Below are positions 46,687-54,849 of a DNA stretch of 64,000 bases, piece after piece. The stretch is from Tautonia sociabilis. GTDB taxonomy: Bacteria > Planctomycetota > Planctomycetia > Isosphaerales > Isosphaeraceae. The notes below the pieces were generated by a model. It saw only the letters and a program-made list of their open reading frames with translations, ran no database searches and was not told the origin of the DNA. The translations under genes were made by a program, and so were the position numbers. The DNA lies in NCBI RefSeq assembly GCF_003977685.1, contig NZ_RYZH01000019.1:50544-114543 (forward strand). The letters run 5' to 3'. The first letter of the stretch is position 1; the number at the start of each line of letters is the position of its first letter.

Positions 46687-47626
46687 ACGCTCCGTACCGC
46701 TTCAGCCCGCTCCGATACAACCACCGGCAGAGCGCCACGAAGAACACCACCCAGAAGAGTTCCAGCGCCAGGCCCCAGAGCAGCTCGGCCCCCTGCACTT
46801 TTCGCAGGAAGATGACCGCCGGGAAGTACGCCATGTACTGGAACGGGAGCAGCTTCAGCAGTCCGGCCCAGAAGGGGGGCAGGAAGTCCAGCGGCAGCAT
46901 CTGGCCGGAGATGAAGAAGTTCAGCGTCATCACGACCCAGAGGATCGACGTGATCTCCAGGAACCAGAACCCCACCATCCCCACGCTCGCCTCGAAGAAG
47001 AACCCGATCAGGAAGGCCATCAGGAGCGACGCGACGTACGCGGCCCAGATCCCCGGCTCGGTCGGCACGTTGCCGATGAAGAACCGGTAGCAGACCCCGA
47101 ACAGCAGCGCATAGGGCAAGGCCGTGCCGATGATGTACGCCGTCTTGTGCGCCATCCGGTACGAGAGCAGGTAGCCGATCAGGTCGAGCGGCTGGATCAG
47201 GTACTTCTTCAGCGTCCCGTCCCGCACCTCTCGGGCGATCCCCCCGGCCAGGCCCGGCATGCTGGAGAACATCCGGCTGATGTTCACGATCAACAGGTAG
47301 CAGATCGTCTGCTCGTAGGAGAATCCCGCCAGCGTCTGAGAGCCCGCCCCGGCGTAGATCGCGTTCCAGAGCAGAATCGTCGTCAAGGTCGGCAGGAATC
47401 GGAAGAGGGTCGTGATCAGGAAGTCGGCGCGGTAGGTCATCCGCTCGGCGAGCGAAACGCGGTAGATCATCGCGTACTTGCGCAGCATCACCCCGAGCCC
47501 TCGATCGGGCGTCTTGGTCGGCCCTCGACCGGGGAGGTCGGGCTCGGGCGACTCCACGCCGCCGACGGACCGCGAGCCTCCCCGGGAGGCAGGGAGGCTC
47601 GCGGCGTCCAGTTCAGGCGGCGTCAT
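46676..47626 (-). CDS. ABC-2 family transporter permease (DUF990/YbbM-like exporter subunit)
   Basis: A 316-residue membrane protein with six predicted helices. A variable Pro/Gly-rich N-terminus leads to the conserved MLRKYAMIYRVSLAERMTYRADF, then SRMFSSMPGLAGGIAREVRDGTLKKYLIQP, the coupling-helix signature of this ABC-2 subfamily. PLDFLPPFWAGLLKLLPFQY is near the end. It forms an exporter with the ATPase encoded just upstream; the start at 47626 overlaps that gene by 14 bases and follows a purine-rich GGAGGGGAAGGGG. An internal ATG at 47488 would remove the variable 46 residues. Exporters of this group usually have two different permeases; only one is present here. Substrate unknown. Confidence 0.87.
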   Translation of the reverse strand: MTPPELDAASLPASRGGSRSVGGVESPEPDLPGRGPTKTPDRGLGVMLRKYAMIYRVSLAERMTYRADFLITTLFRFLPTLTTILLWNAIYAGAGSQTLAGFSYEQTICYLLIVNISRMFSSMPGLAGGIAREVRDGTLKKYLIQPLDLIGYLLSYRMAHKTAYIIGTALPYALLFGVCYRFFIGNVPTEPGIWAAYVASLLMAFLIGFFFEASVGMVGFWFLEITSILWVVMTLNFFISGQMLPLDFLPPFWAGLLKLLPFQYMAYFPAVIFLRKVQGAELLWGLALELFWVVFFVALCRWLYRSGLKRYGAYGG

Positions 47627-48614
47627 GGTCGGCCCCCCCCTTCCCCTCCTGGAAGACCCGGGCAATCACCTGCTCCAGCGGCGGATCCTGCACGACGACG
47701 TCAGCCAGCCGGTAGGCGTCGAGGATCGCCCCCAGCACCTCGGCCACCTTCGCCCGCTCCACCCGGATCTTCGCCTCCCCCCCCTCGACCCGCTCCACGT
47801 CGCCAAACCGCGCCAGGTCCGAGGGAGCCTCCCCCTCGGCGAACTCCAGTGTGATCAGCTTCGTCTGACCGAACCGGGCCGACAGACCGGGCAGGCCACC
47901 GTCGTAGATCAGGCGGCCATGATTGATGACAAGCACCCGATCGCAGAGCGCCTCGACGTCCCTCATGTAGTGCGAGGTCAGGAGCATCGTCACCCCCCGC
48001 CGGGTGTGGTACTCCTTCAGGCACTTCTGGATGGTCGCCTGCGCCACCACGTCGAGGCCGATCGTCGGCTCGTCCAGCAAAAGGAGCCGGGGCCGGTGCA
48101 GCAGGGCGGCGATCAGCTCCATCTTCATCCGCTCGCCCAGCGACAGCTCTCGAACCGGCTGCCGGGTCAGGTGGGCCACGTCGAGCAGGCCGGTCAGCTC
48201 GTCGATCGTCTCCTGGTACTCCGCCCTGGGGAGCTGATAGATCTCCCGGTGCAGCTCGAAGCTGTCCTGCGCCGGGAGGTCCCACCAGAGCTGGTTCTTC
48301 TGCCCCATCACCAGGGCGAACTGGCGACGGAAGGCGTCGACCCGGTCTGACGGCGTGTAGCCGAGCACCGAGGTCGTCCCCCCCGACGGGAAGATCAAGC
48401 CCGAGAGCATCTTCAGGGTCGTCGTCTTCCCCGCCCCGTTCGGGCCCAGGAAGGCGACCATCTCCCCCGGCTCGATCGTGAAGCTGATTCCCTCGACCGC
48501 CCGGACCTCTCGATACTCCCGCTGGAACAGCCCCCGGACGGCGCCGGCCAGCCCCTCCCGCTTCTGGAAGACCCGGTAGGTCTTCGACAAGCCCTCGGCC
48601 TCGACGATCGGCAT
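47613..48614 (-). CDS. ABC transporter ATP-binding protein (ABC-2 exporter type)
   Basis: A 333-residue ATPase. Walker A is GPNGAGKTT at 57-65, Q-loop VMGQKNQLWWDLPAQDSFEL, signature LSLGERMKMEL (Gly2 of LSGGE replaced, common in this subfamily), Walker B LLLLDEPTIGLD and switch His in LLTSHYMRD. After the nucleotide domain a C-terminal extension of about 85 residues continues (LITLEFAEGEAPS to EQVIARVFQ), as in daunorubicin/NatA-type exporters. It is cytoplasmic, at the membrane with the permease encoded next. FQKREGLAGAVRGLFQREY between the first strands is the insertion typical of the family partnered by DUF990 permeases. Confidence 0.92.
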   Translation of the reverse strand: MPIVEAEGLSKTYRVFQKREGLAGAVRGLFQREYREVRAVEGISFTIEPGEMVAFLGPNGAGKTTTLKMLSGLIFPSGGTTSVLGYTPSDRVDAFRRQFALVMGQKNQLWWDLPAQDSFELHREIYQLPRAEYQETIDELTGLLDVAHLTRQPVRELSLGERMKMELIAALLHRPRLLLLDEPTIGLDVVAQATIQKCLKEYHTRRGVTMLLTSHYMRDVEALCDRVLVINHGRLIYDGGLPGLSARFGQTKLITLEFAEGEAPSDLARFGDVERVEGGEAKIRVERAKVAEVLGAILDAYRLADVVVQDPPLEQVIARVFQEGKGGADHDAA

Positions 48615-49209
48615 GGCGACGGCGCACCCTCCCTGTTCTCAAACTCCCCGCCGACCCCCCATCATCCTCGAAGTCGCCCCGGGGAATCAAGCCGGGCGGA
48701 TCGACCGATCGATCGATCGACCGACCTCATTGGGATCCCCGAGCGCCTTCTGTGCCTGTGCGTCCCGCTCCATTCTCCCGATTCTTTGGATAAGACGCAT
48801 GCTCAGGCCCCCGGAGGCACCTCGAGCCCCTCGTCTCCCTTGCCCTCCCGAGCCGGCCGGGCAACGTTTCCTAATGGGCGCGGGAACCGAGCCGCCACCT
48901 CACACCCAACCACCCAACCAAGCCGGCCGCAGGTTGCGTGCACCCATGATCCACCAGCCCGACACCATCCGGCCCGGCTTCGCTCGCAGGTCGCTCCCTC
49001 CACGCCAGCATCAATCAAAGCACGCAACAACGCAAACACGCGCACTTCAGATCGAGTCGATCGCGGACCAGGTACGGGGAATGCTTACCGGCGCCGGGCA
49101 GCCTCCCGGTCGCGTTCGGCGAGCGGAACGAACCCAAGTCGATCCCGTATCCCCGGATCAGTCATTGGTTTCCGTCCGAGCGGCCGAGCGCACCGCCTGG
49201 GGTTGCTCG
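48615..49209. other. 595-base gap between ABC exporter and lipase-like gene
   Basis: No convincing gene. It contains a CGAT-rich palindromic patch (48699-48724), a locally AC-rich, lower-GC stretch around 48885-49040, and weak upstream starts for the hydrolase (ATG 49081, TTG 49165). No clear promoter was found. Confidence 0.4.
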
Positions 49210-50391
49210 GTGTCCGAGCGCGCGTCTTCGGCCGGTTGCCTGGCGATCCTGCTGGCGACCTCCGTGGTCCTCCCCCCGGCGGCGCAGGCTGGCTGGCATC
49301 CGCTGAGCCGGGGAGAGCCCCCGACCCTGAGGCTCTGGGAGCCCTACCGGCCCGGGGCCATTCCCGTGGTCCTGATCCACGGACTGGCGTCGGATGCTGG
49401 GTCCTGGGAGCCGATGATCGCCCGGCTCCGGACCGATCCGGTCCTGGCGGATCGGTTCCAGTTCTGGACCTTTTCCTACGACTCCTGCGTCGCCCTGCCC
49501 CTCTCCGCCGCGAGCTTCCGCGCGGCCCTGGTCCGAACCCGAAGGGAGATCGACCCGGGCGGGATCGACCCGGCGCTGGACCGGATGGTGCTCGTTGGCC
49601 AGAGCCAGGGGGGCCTGATCGCCAAGATGGCCGCCCAGGACAGCGGCTGGACGCTCTGGGACGCCACCTTCAGCCGGAGGCCGGAACAGATCCGGTGCTC
49701 GTCCGAGGGCCGAACCGCGTTGGTCGCCGCGTTCGTGACTCGTCGGGTGGCCTCGGTTTCCCGGCTGGTCTTCATCGCCACGCCGCACCACGGCTCCGCC
49801 GGCCCGGCCGTGCCGGCGGCCCGGCTCAAGGATCGGCTCTTGAGCGGCCGTCGCCGATCGGAGCTGGCCGGGCCGATCGAGGAGGTGGTCCTCCTCAACG
49901 GGAGGGAGGTGTTGTCTCCTTCCCTCCGTCGCGTCCCCATGGGAGCGATCGGCGGCCTGTCGTGGAACAGCCCGATCCTGGAGGCCCTGCGCCGGACGCC
50001 GATCGCCCCCGAGGTGCCGTGCCACTCGATCATTCCTCGGCTTCGGCTCCCTCTGCCGGGGCTTCACACCGACGGGATCGTCCGGTACGAGAGCAGCCAC
50101 CTGGAGGGCGCGGCCTCCGAGGTGGTCGTCCCCGGCCCCCACGATTCGGTGGGCCGGCCCGAGGTCGCCGCCGAGGTCGCCCGGATCCTCCGGCTCCACC
50201 TCGTCGAAGGGGGGAGCGCTGCCGGGTGTCGGATCGTCCCCGGCCGACCGGATCGGGAAGGAGGGGAGGTTCCCTGGGTGATCGGGGGCCGCGATCAGCC
50301 GAACGGCAACGCATTCATGAAGTCGTCGCCGAGCTTCTCAAAGAAGCCCTTGTCCTGCTGGCGCTGGAACTCGAGGATCTGCCGGAGGTAG
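49210..50391 (+). CDS. secreted alpha/beta hydrolase, triacylglycerol-lipase-like
   Basis: A roughly 393-residue protein. A signal-like segment (SSAGCLAILLATSVVLPPAAQA) is followed by the alpha/beta-hydrolase core. IPVVLIHGLASDAGSW forms the oxyanion hole, the nucleophile elbow is VGQSQGGLIAKMAA (GxSxG) near residue 130, and IATPHHGSA is as in secreted lipases. A late His is in VVPGPHDSVGRPEV. The substrate is probably an ester or lipid. The start is uncertain: GTG 49210 places the signal at the N-terminus, while TTG 49165 and ATG 49081 are alternatives. The last 30 or so codons overlap the 3' end of the opposite-strand secreted gene by 97 bases, and that tail (KKPLSCWRWNSRICRR) looks like accidental read-on. 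Confidence 0.75.
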   Translation: MSERASSAGCLAILLATSVVLPPAAQAGWHPLSRGEPPTLRLWEPYRPGAIPVVLIHGLASDAGSWEPMIARLRTDPVLADRFQFWTFSYDSCVALPLSAASFRAALVRTRREIDPGGIDPALDRMVLVGQSQGGLIAKMAAQDSGWTLWDATFSRRPEQIRCSSEGRTALVAAFVTRRVASVSRLVFIATPHHGSAGPAVPAARLKDRLLSGRRRSELAGPIEEVVLLNGREVLSPSLRRVPMGAIGGLSWNSPILEALRRTPIAPEVPCHSIIPRLRLPLPGLHTDGIVRYESSHLEGAASEVVVPGPHDSVGRPEVAAEVARILRLHLVEGGSAAGCRIVPGRPDREGGEVPWVIGGRDQPNGNAFMKSSPSFSKKPLSCWRWNSRICRR

Positions 50392-51080
50392 CGGATGTCA
50401 TCGGCCGAGGCCGTCCCCTGCTGGTACCGATCGGCGGCCTCGTGGTAGCGCTGCCGGCGCTCGACGAACCGGAGCCGGACGGGTTGGGCACGGGAGGCGG
50501 CCTCGGTCTGAGACGAGGCGGGCTGAAATCCCGCGGAGAAGAGCGAGGCCCGAGCCGGGGAGGTCCGGGAGACGAACGCCCGCTGTTCCACGCCGACGAT
50601 CCATTGCTGGGTCGCCGCGTCGGCCACATCGACCCGCAGCCAGGTCATGCCCGAGACACCGGGTGGGTAGGTGTGCGCTCCCCGGATGTTAAAGCCCCCC
50701 CACGGATCCTCTTCGACCGTCGCGGGCGAGGACGTGCCGTCCCCCCAGTCGATCGCGGCCACCAGCCGATCGGCCGGCAGCGTCGTGTTGGCGACGAACG
50801 AGGCGACGACCCCATCGAACGGCTGGCCGGCCCACATCCGAACCGGGGGCATCGGGGTGTGCCGAACGGCGACCGGCGCCCCGCCGGTGGGGACCGCCGG
50901 GACCGGGCTGGCGACTGCGGCCGTGGTCGCCGGGACGGCGGCCGAGAGCAGCTGGCGCCCCTCCATCCCCTCCAGCGCCGGCCGTCGTCTGCGATCCGAC
51001 CGCCGGGATCGGGCCGGCTCGGCGGAACGGGCCGAGGGGGCCTGCTTGGCGGCTCGGTCGACTCGGATCCAGCGGATCAT
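50295..51080 (-). CDS. secreted protein with planctomycete LE/LLSA N-terminal motif and PKD-like domain
   Basis: A 261-residue protein of unknown function. The basic N-terminus contains RRPALEGMEGRQLLSA (residues about 32-47), a motif seen at the N-termini of many large exported planctomycete proteins and thought to be a sorting signal. A Pro/Ala/Val linker leads to a single Ig/PKD-like unit (FVANTTLPADRLVAAIDWGDG to GAHTYPPGVSG), typical of extracellular adhesion or carbohydrate-active proteins. A charged C-terminal helical part follows (FVERRQRYHEAADRYQQG to KLGDDFMNALPFG). The small size is unusual, since most proteins with this motif are much longer. It overlaps the hydrolase gene tail-to-tail. 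Confidence 0.72.
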   Translation of the reverse strand: MIRWIRVDRAAKQAPSARSAEPARSRRSDRRRRPALEGMEGRQLLSAAVPATTAAVASPVPAVPTGGAPVAVRHTPMPPVRMWAGQPFDGVVASFVANTTLPADRLVAAIDWGDGTSSPATVEEDPWGGFNIRGAHTYPPGVSGMTWLRVDVADAATQQWIVGVEQRAFVSRTSPARASLFSAGFQPASSQTEAASRAQPVRLRFVERRQRYHEAADRYQQGTASADDIRYLRQILEFQRQQDKGFFEKLGDDFMNALPFG

Positions 51081-51275
51081 GGGCGCATCCTCCGTGCCGT
51101 CGCCGGGAGCGGGGCTCCGCCCCGATCAAGAACCGGCGGCCCGGCCGGCCCCCCCGGGTCGGGAGGGCCCGAACCCCAGGCTCGCCTCAAGATTCTTCTA
51201 TCGGCACGACCGGCCGGCCCCCTTCAATCGATCCGCCCCCGCCCCCCCCTCTGCCCGTCCTCCTCCCGAGGCTCC

Positions 51276-52871
51276 TCAGAAGCTGTTGATCAGGACCGCC
51301 TCCCGCTCCGACTCCTCTCCTCCCGACCGCTCGATCGCCGACCGCAGCGACCGGGCCAGGGTGAAGGCGTGGTAATGCATGGCCATGTGAAGCAGGTAGA
51401 CCAGCGTCATCCCCGGGTTCCGCCGATGCTTCAAGAACCGCCACAACCGGCGGCGGTACTCTCGGCGGAGCCCCGGATCGGGGACCGCGGTCATCAGCCG
51501 GAGGAACAGGCCGATCGACTGAGCCAGCCACATCGTCTCGGAGGCCAGTTGCCGGAGCCGATGCGTCCGCCACCATCGGGCGCGCCCCTGGCCGAGCTGG
51601 AGGTTCCCCCGGATGAACAGGTCCTCCATCCGCTCGAAGTAGGCGTCGGGTTCGTACAGTTGGTTCATCACCCGGATGTAGCCGTCGCGCAGCTCCTGTC
51701 GGGAGAGCTTCAGCGGGATGACGTTGGTGCCGAAGGCCGGCCGGTCGTCCAGGTCGAGCCTCCCCTCGGCCAGCAGGCGGTCATAGAGGGGCGTCTTCGG
51801 GATCGCGTGGAGCATCCCGGTCATCGCGGTGGTGATCCGGGCCTCGTGCAGGAACTGACGCTGGGCCTCGAAGATCGTCTCGTCGTCGTTGTCGAAGCCC
51901 ATGATCATTCCGCACCAGACGCCCATCCCCGCGTTCTGGATGCGGTGGACCTTCTCGACGATCGAGCCCCCCTGCCTCAGGTTCTGGAGCTTCTTGGTCT
52001 CCTTCAACGACGCCTCGTTCGGCGTCTCGATGCCGATGAAGACGAACAGGATGTTGGCCTCGACCATCAGGTCCATCAGCTCCGGGTCGTCGGCCAGGTC
52101 GAGCGACGCCTCGGTGAAGAAGGTGAGCGGATAGGCGTGGGCCTGCTGCCACTGGACGACGGCGCGGAGGATCGGCTTGATCGCCCGCTTGTTGCCGATC
52201 AGGTTGTCGTCCACGACGAAGACGATCCGCAGCCCTTCGCGGCGAATGGCCTCCAGCTCGGCGATCACCTGGCCGGCGGTCTTGATCCTCGGCCTCCGGC
52301 CGAAGGTGACGATGATGTCGCAGAACTCGCACTGGAACGGGCAGCCCCGAGAGAACTGGACCGAGCCGAAGGCATATCGGCTGGATTTCATCAGGTCGAA
52401 CCGAGGCGTGGGCACGGTCGACATATCGGTCTTCTCGGCCTGCTCATACCGGTACTGGTGCCTTCCCTGCGGCCATTCCTGGAGGAACTGGGGCCAGGTC
52501 CGCTCAGCCTCCCCCACGAAGATGACGTCGGCCAGCCCCTCGAAGTAATCCTCCTGCACGGTGACGTATGGCCCGCCGACGGCGGTGAAGCAGCCTCGGC
52601 GCTTCAGCTCCTCGAGGATCTGGGTCATCCGGAACCGCTGCACGCTCATGCCGGTCAGACCGACGAGGTCGGCCCGGGCGCAGCGGTCGAAGTCGATCGG
52701 CTCGACGTTCTCGTCGATCAGCGTGATCGAATGCTCCTCCGGGGTCAGGGCCGCCAGCAGCGGCAGGGCCGCGACGGGCAGGTTGGCCTTCTTCCCCATC
52801 AGGGGGAGGGCATGCTCCAGCCCCCAGTAGGAGATCTCGAACTTCGGATTGATCAGAACAATGTCGGCCAT
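51276..52871 (-). CDS. B12-binding domain radical SAM protein (DUF4070-type)
   Basis: A 531-residue protein. The N-terminal cobalamin-binding-like domain spans about 1-140 (MADIVLINPKFEISYWG, VGLTGMSVQRFRMTQILEEL); the B12 base-off motif DxHxxG is absent, as in many relatives. The radical SAM core follows with the 4Fe-4S cysteines in CPFQCEFC near 178, and strands RIVFVVDDNLIGNK and ILFVFIGIETPNEASL. The C-terminal region (about 370-531) resembles DUF4070 of HpnP/BchE-like methylases, ending in a long basic helical part. The reaction is probably a methylation or ring modification of a lipid or cofactor; the substrate is unknown. The ATG at 52871 has AGGAGGG five to eleven bases upstream; a longer frame was rejected. 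Divergent from the MFS gene. Confidence 0.9.
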   Translation of the reverse strand: MADIVLINPKFEISYWGLEHALPLMGKKANLPVAALPLLAALTPEEHSITLIDENVEPIDFDRCARADLVGLTGMSVQRFRMTQILEELKRRGCFTAVGGPYVTVQEDYFEGLADVIFVGEAERTWPQFLQEWPQGRHQYRYEQAEKTDMSTVPTPRFDLMKSSRYAFGSVQFSRGCPFQCEFCDIIVTFGRRPRIKTAGQVIAELEAIRREGLRIVFVVDDNLIGNKRAIKPILRAVVQWQQAHAYPLTFFTEASLDLADDPELMDLMVEANILFVFIGIETPNEASLKETKKLQNLRQGGSIVEKVHRIQNAGMGVWCGMIMGFDNDDETIFEAQRQFLHEARITTAMTGMLHAIPKTPLYDRLLAEGRLDLDDRPAFGTNVIPLKLSRQELRDGYIRVMNQLYEPDAYFERMEDLFIRGNLQLGQGRARWWRTHRLRQLASETMWLAQSIGLFLRLMTAVPDPGLRREYRRRLWRFLKHRRNPGMTLVYLLHMAMHYHAFTLARSLRSAIERSGGEESEREAVLINSF

Positions 52872-53095
52872 TGGCCCTCCTGAAGCGCGGCGGACGGGGG
52901 ACGGCCCTCGAGACCGGCGTCGGGGCGCCACATCATAGGCGGACCGGCTCCGCCACGCTGCGCCCGATCGCAAGGAATCGGCCCATCCCCTCGGCCGATT
53001 CCCGGCCGGGTGCAAGTCCCGGGCCTCGGCCGGCCTTCCCCTCCGCACTATGATTTCCGAGTCACCCGCGGACGGAATGGCTCGGGAGGATCTCG

Positions 53096-54376
53096 GTGCG
53101 CGCTCGATTGGCGATCATGATGGCCCTGCTCTACGCCGTGCAGGGCACCTGGTATCCCTTGCTGGCGGTTCACCTGAAGGATCTCGGCCTCTCCGGAGAA
53201 GCCCGCGGCTGGATCTTCGCCACGTTCGCCATCGGCTGCTTCGCCGCCCCGATCGGCGCCGGCCAGCTGGCCGACCGGCTCATCCCGGCCGACCGCCTGA
53301 TGGCGATCATCTACGCGATCGCCGCCGCCCTGCTCGGCCTGATGGCCTCGGAGTGGGTCGCCGGGGCCTGGCCGATCTTCGCCCTGTTCCTGGTCTACTG
53401 GCTGGTCGTGGCGCCGGCCTCGGGCCTGAGCAACGCCATCGCCCTGCGCAACCTGGCCCGGCCCCGGGAGCAGTTCGGCGGGGTCCGGCTCTGGGGGACG
53501 ATCGGCTGGATGGTCGCCGGCTGGGTGGTGGCCCAGGTGATGGCGATGACCGGCTCGGACGACGGGCCGAGGGGCGCCTCGGAGGCCTTCGCTGTCGGCG
53601 CCGTCGCGGCGATGCTGTTCGCCTTCTACTGCCTGCTCCTGCCCCGCACGCCCCCCCTGGCCGTCGGCGGCCGGGGCCTGGGCTGGTCGGAGGCGGCCGA
53701 CGACGCCCGGCTGCTCGTCCGGAGGCCCATCGTGGCGCTCTACCTGGTGACCGCCTTCGGCGTCACCTTGACGATCCCCTACATGTTCCAGGTCCAGCCG
53801 ACCTACCTGGAGCACATCGGGCTGCCCCGACGCTGGGTCGCCCCGGCGATGACGCTCGGCCAGGTGCCGGAAATCGCCGCCCTCTGGGCCCTGCCCTGGA
53901 TGTTCCGGCGCCTGGGGGACCGCGGGACGCTCGCCCTGGGCATCCTCGCCTGGGTCGTCCGCTACGGCGTCCTGATGCTCGACCCGCCGCTCTGGCTGGC
54001 GGTGGCGGGGATCCCGCTGCACGGCATCGGCATCGGCTGCTTCACGGTCGCCGGCCAGATGTTCCTCGACAGCCAGGCCCCGCCGCACCGCCGAGCCGGA
54101 GCCCAGGGGCTGCACACGGTCATCACCGCCGGCTTCGGGGCGCTGCTGGGGAACCTGCTGGCCGGCGTGGTGGTCGGCCGGTCGGGCGACTCGGCGGTGG
54201 TCTTCATCGTGCCGTTCGCGGTCAACGCGGTCCTGCTCGTCGCCTGGGCCGGCCTGTCCCGCCGCGCCTTCCAAATGGGCCGGGCCGCTCCTGGAGCCTC
54301 GACCGCCCCTTCCCCGGCCGGAATCGCGGTCCCGGCCGTCGGGCCCGCGCCGGGGTCCGGCGGCCGGACGAACTGA
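53096..54376 (+). CDS. MFS transporter (nucleoside/3-phenylpropionate-like, NupG-type)
   Basis: A 426-residue inner-membrane protein with 12 helices. It starts MRARLAIMMALLYAVQGTWYPLLAVHL, like the nucleoside:H+ symporter and LacY-like MFS groups. ASGLSNAIALRNLARPREQFGGVRLWGTIGWMVAGW is the conserved loop between helices 4 and 5, and VAGQMFLDSQAPPHRRAGAQGL lies in the second half. A Pro/Ala/Gly tail of about 35 residues ends it. The substrate may be a nucleoside or a related small molecule; not certain. The GTG start at 53096 has GGGAGG eight bases upstream and is preferred over frames starting upstream. A -10-like TATGAT lies at 53049-53054. Confidence 0.9.
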   Translation: MRARLAIMMALLYAVQGTWYPLLAVHLKDLGLSGEARGWIFATFAIGCFAAPIGAGQLADRLIPADRLMAIIYAIAAALLGLMASEWVAGAWPIFALFLVYWLVVAPASGLSNAIALRNLARPREQFGGVRLWGTIGWMVAGWVVAQVMAMTGSDDGPRGASEAFAVGAVAAMLFAFYCLLLPRTPPLAVGGRGLGWSEAADDARLLVRRPIVALYLVTAFGVTLTIPYMFQVQPTYLEHIGLPRRWVAPAMTLGQVPEIAALWALPWMFRRLGDRGTLALGILAWVVRYGVLMLDPPLWLAVAGIPLHGIGIGCFTVAGQMFLDSQAPPHRRAGAQGLHTVITAGFGALLGNLLAGVVVGRSGDSAVVFIVPFAVNAVLLVAWAGLSRRAFQMGRAAPGASTAPSPAGIAVPAVGPAPGSGGRTN

Positions 54377-54483
54377 TCCCGGCCCGGAGCGCGAACCCGG
54401 CCCGATCGGTCAGGCGATCCGGCACGGTCGGCCCCTCGCAGCGCTGGCCATCCCGCCTTCGGTCGGGGTGCTCCTGCCGCGGC

Positions 54484-54849
54484 TCATCCCGGTTCGTTGC
54501 CGACCTCCTCGTTGCAGGTCGAGGATGGTTCCTCACCCGGCGGCCGAACCGGGGACTGGTCCCAGCGACGGGAACGCTTCTCCCGCTTCCGTTCCCTGGC
54601 GGGAGTGGGCGGCGACGACAGGGCCCGAAGCTCTCCCAGCTGCTCCAATTGGGAGATGAGCAAACAGAGAAAGTGGAGCCGCGAGCCGTTCAGCTCAAGG
54701 AATTCGTTCACCTGGAAGCCGCCCTCGGCGAACTCGTCCGCCATCGAGAGGACGGTCTCGGCCATCTGGTCGAGCATCGCCTCCCGGGCCTGGTTCAGGA
54801 CGGAGACGGCGGCCTGGAGCAAATCGGAGGATTGGACTGGTCGAGACAT
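54484..54849 (-). CDS. small hypothetical helical protein
   Basis: A 121-residue protein not recognised. The first 75 residues form amphipathic helices (SDLLQAAVSVLNQAREAML, ETVLSMADEFAEGG, LHFLCLLISQLEQLG); the rest is basic, Pro/Arg/Glu-rich and probably disordered. It starts 55 bases inside the 3' end of the YheT-like hydrolase gene on the same strand, which suggests coupled expression. No strong ribosome site precedes the ATG at 54849 (CAGGCGG, about five bases away). It could be a regulatory partner or an overlapping spurious frame; the well-formed hydrophobic helices favour a real protein. Confidence 0.5.
   Translation of the reverse strand: MSRPVQSSDLLQAAVSVLNQAREAMLDQMAETVLSMADEFAEGGFQVNEFLELNGSRLHFLCLLISQLEQLGELRALSSPPTPARERKREKRSRRWDQSPVRPPGEEPSSTCNEEVGNEPG

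Noticed and set aside
48803..49045. 80-codon minus-strand frame in the gap before the lipase-like gene
   Set aside because: No ribosome site and a Cys/Trp/Arg-rich composition; treated as chance.
48786..52883. Very long plus-strand open frame of more than 1300 codons
   Set aside because: It crosses a lipase gene and then lies antisense to two well-supported genes; its product is Arg/Pro/Gly-rich with no motif. Long empty frames are expected at this GC content.
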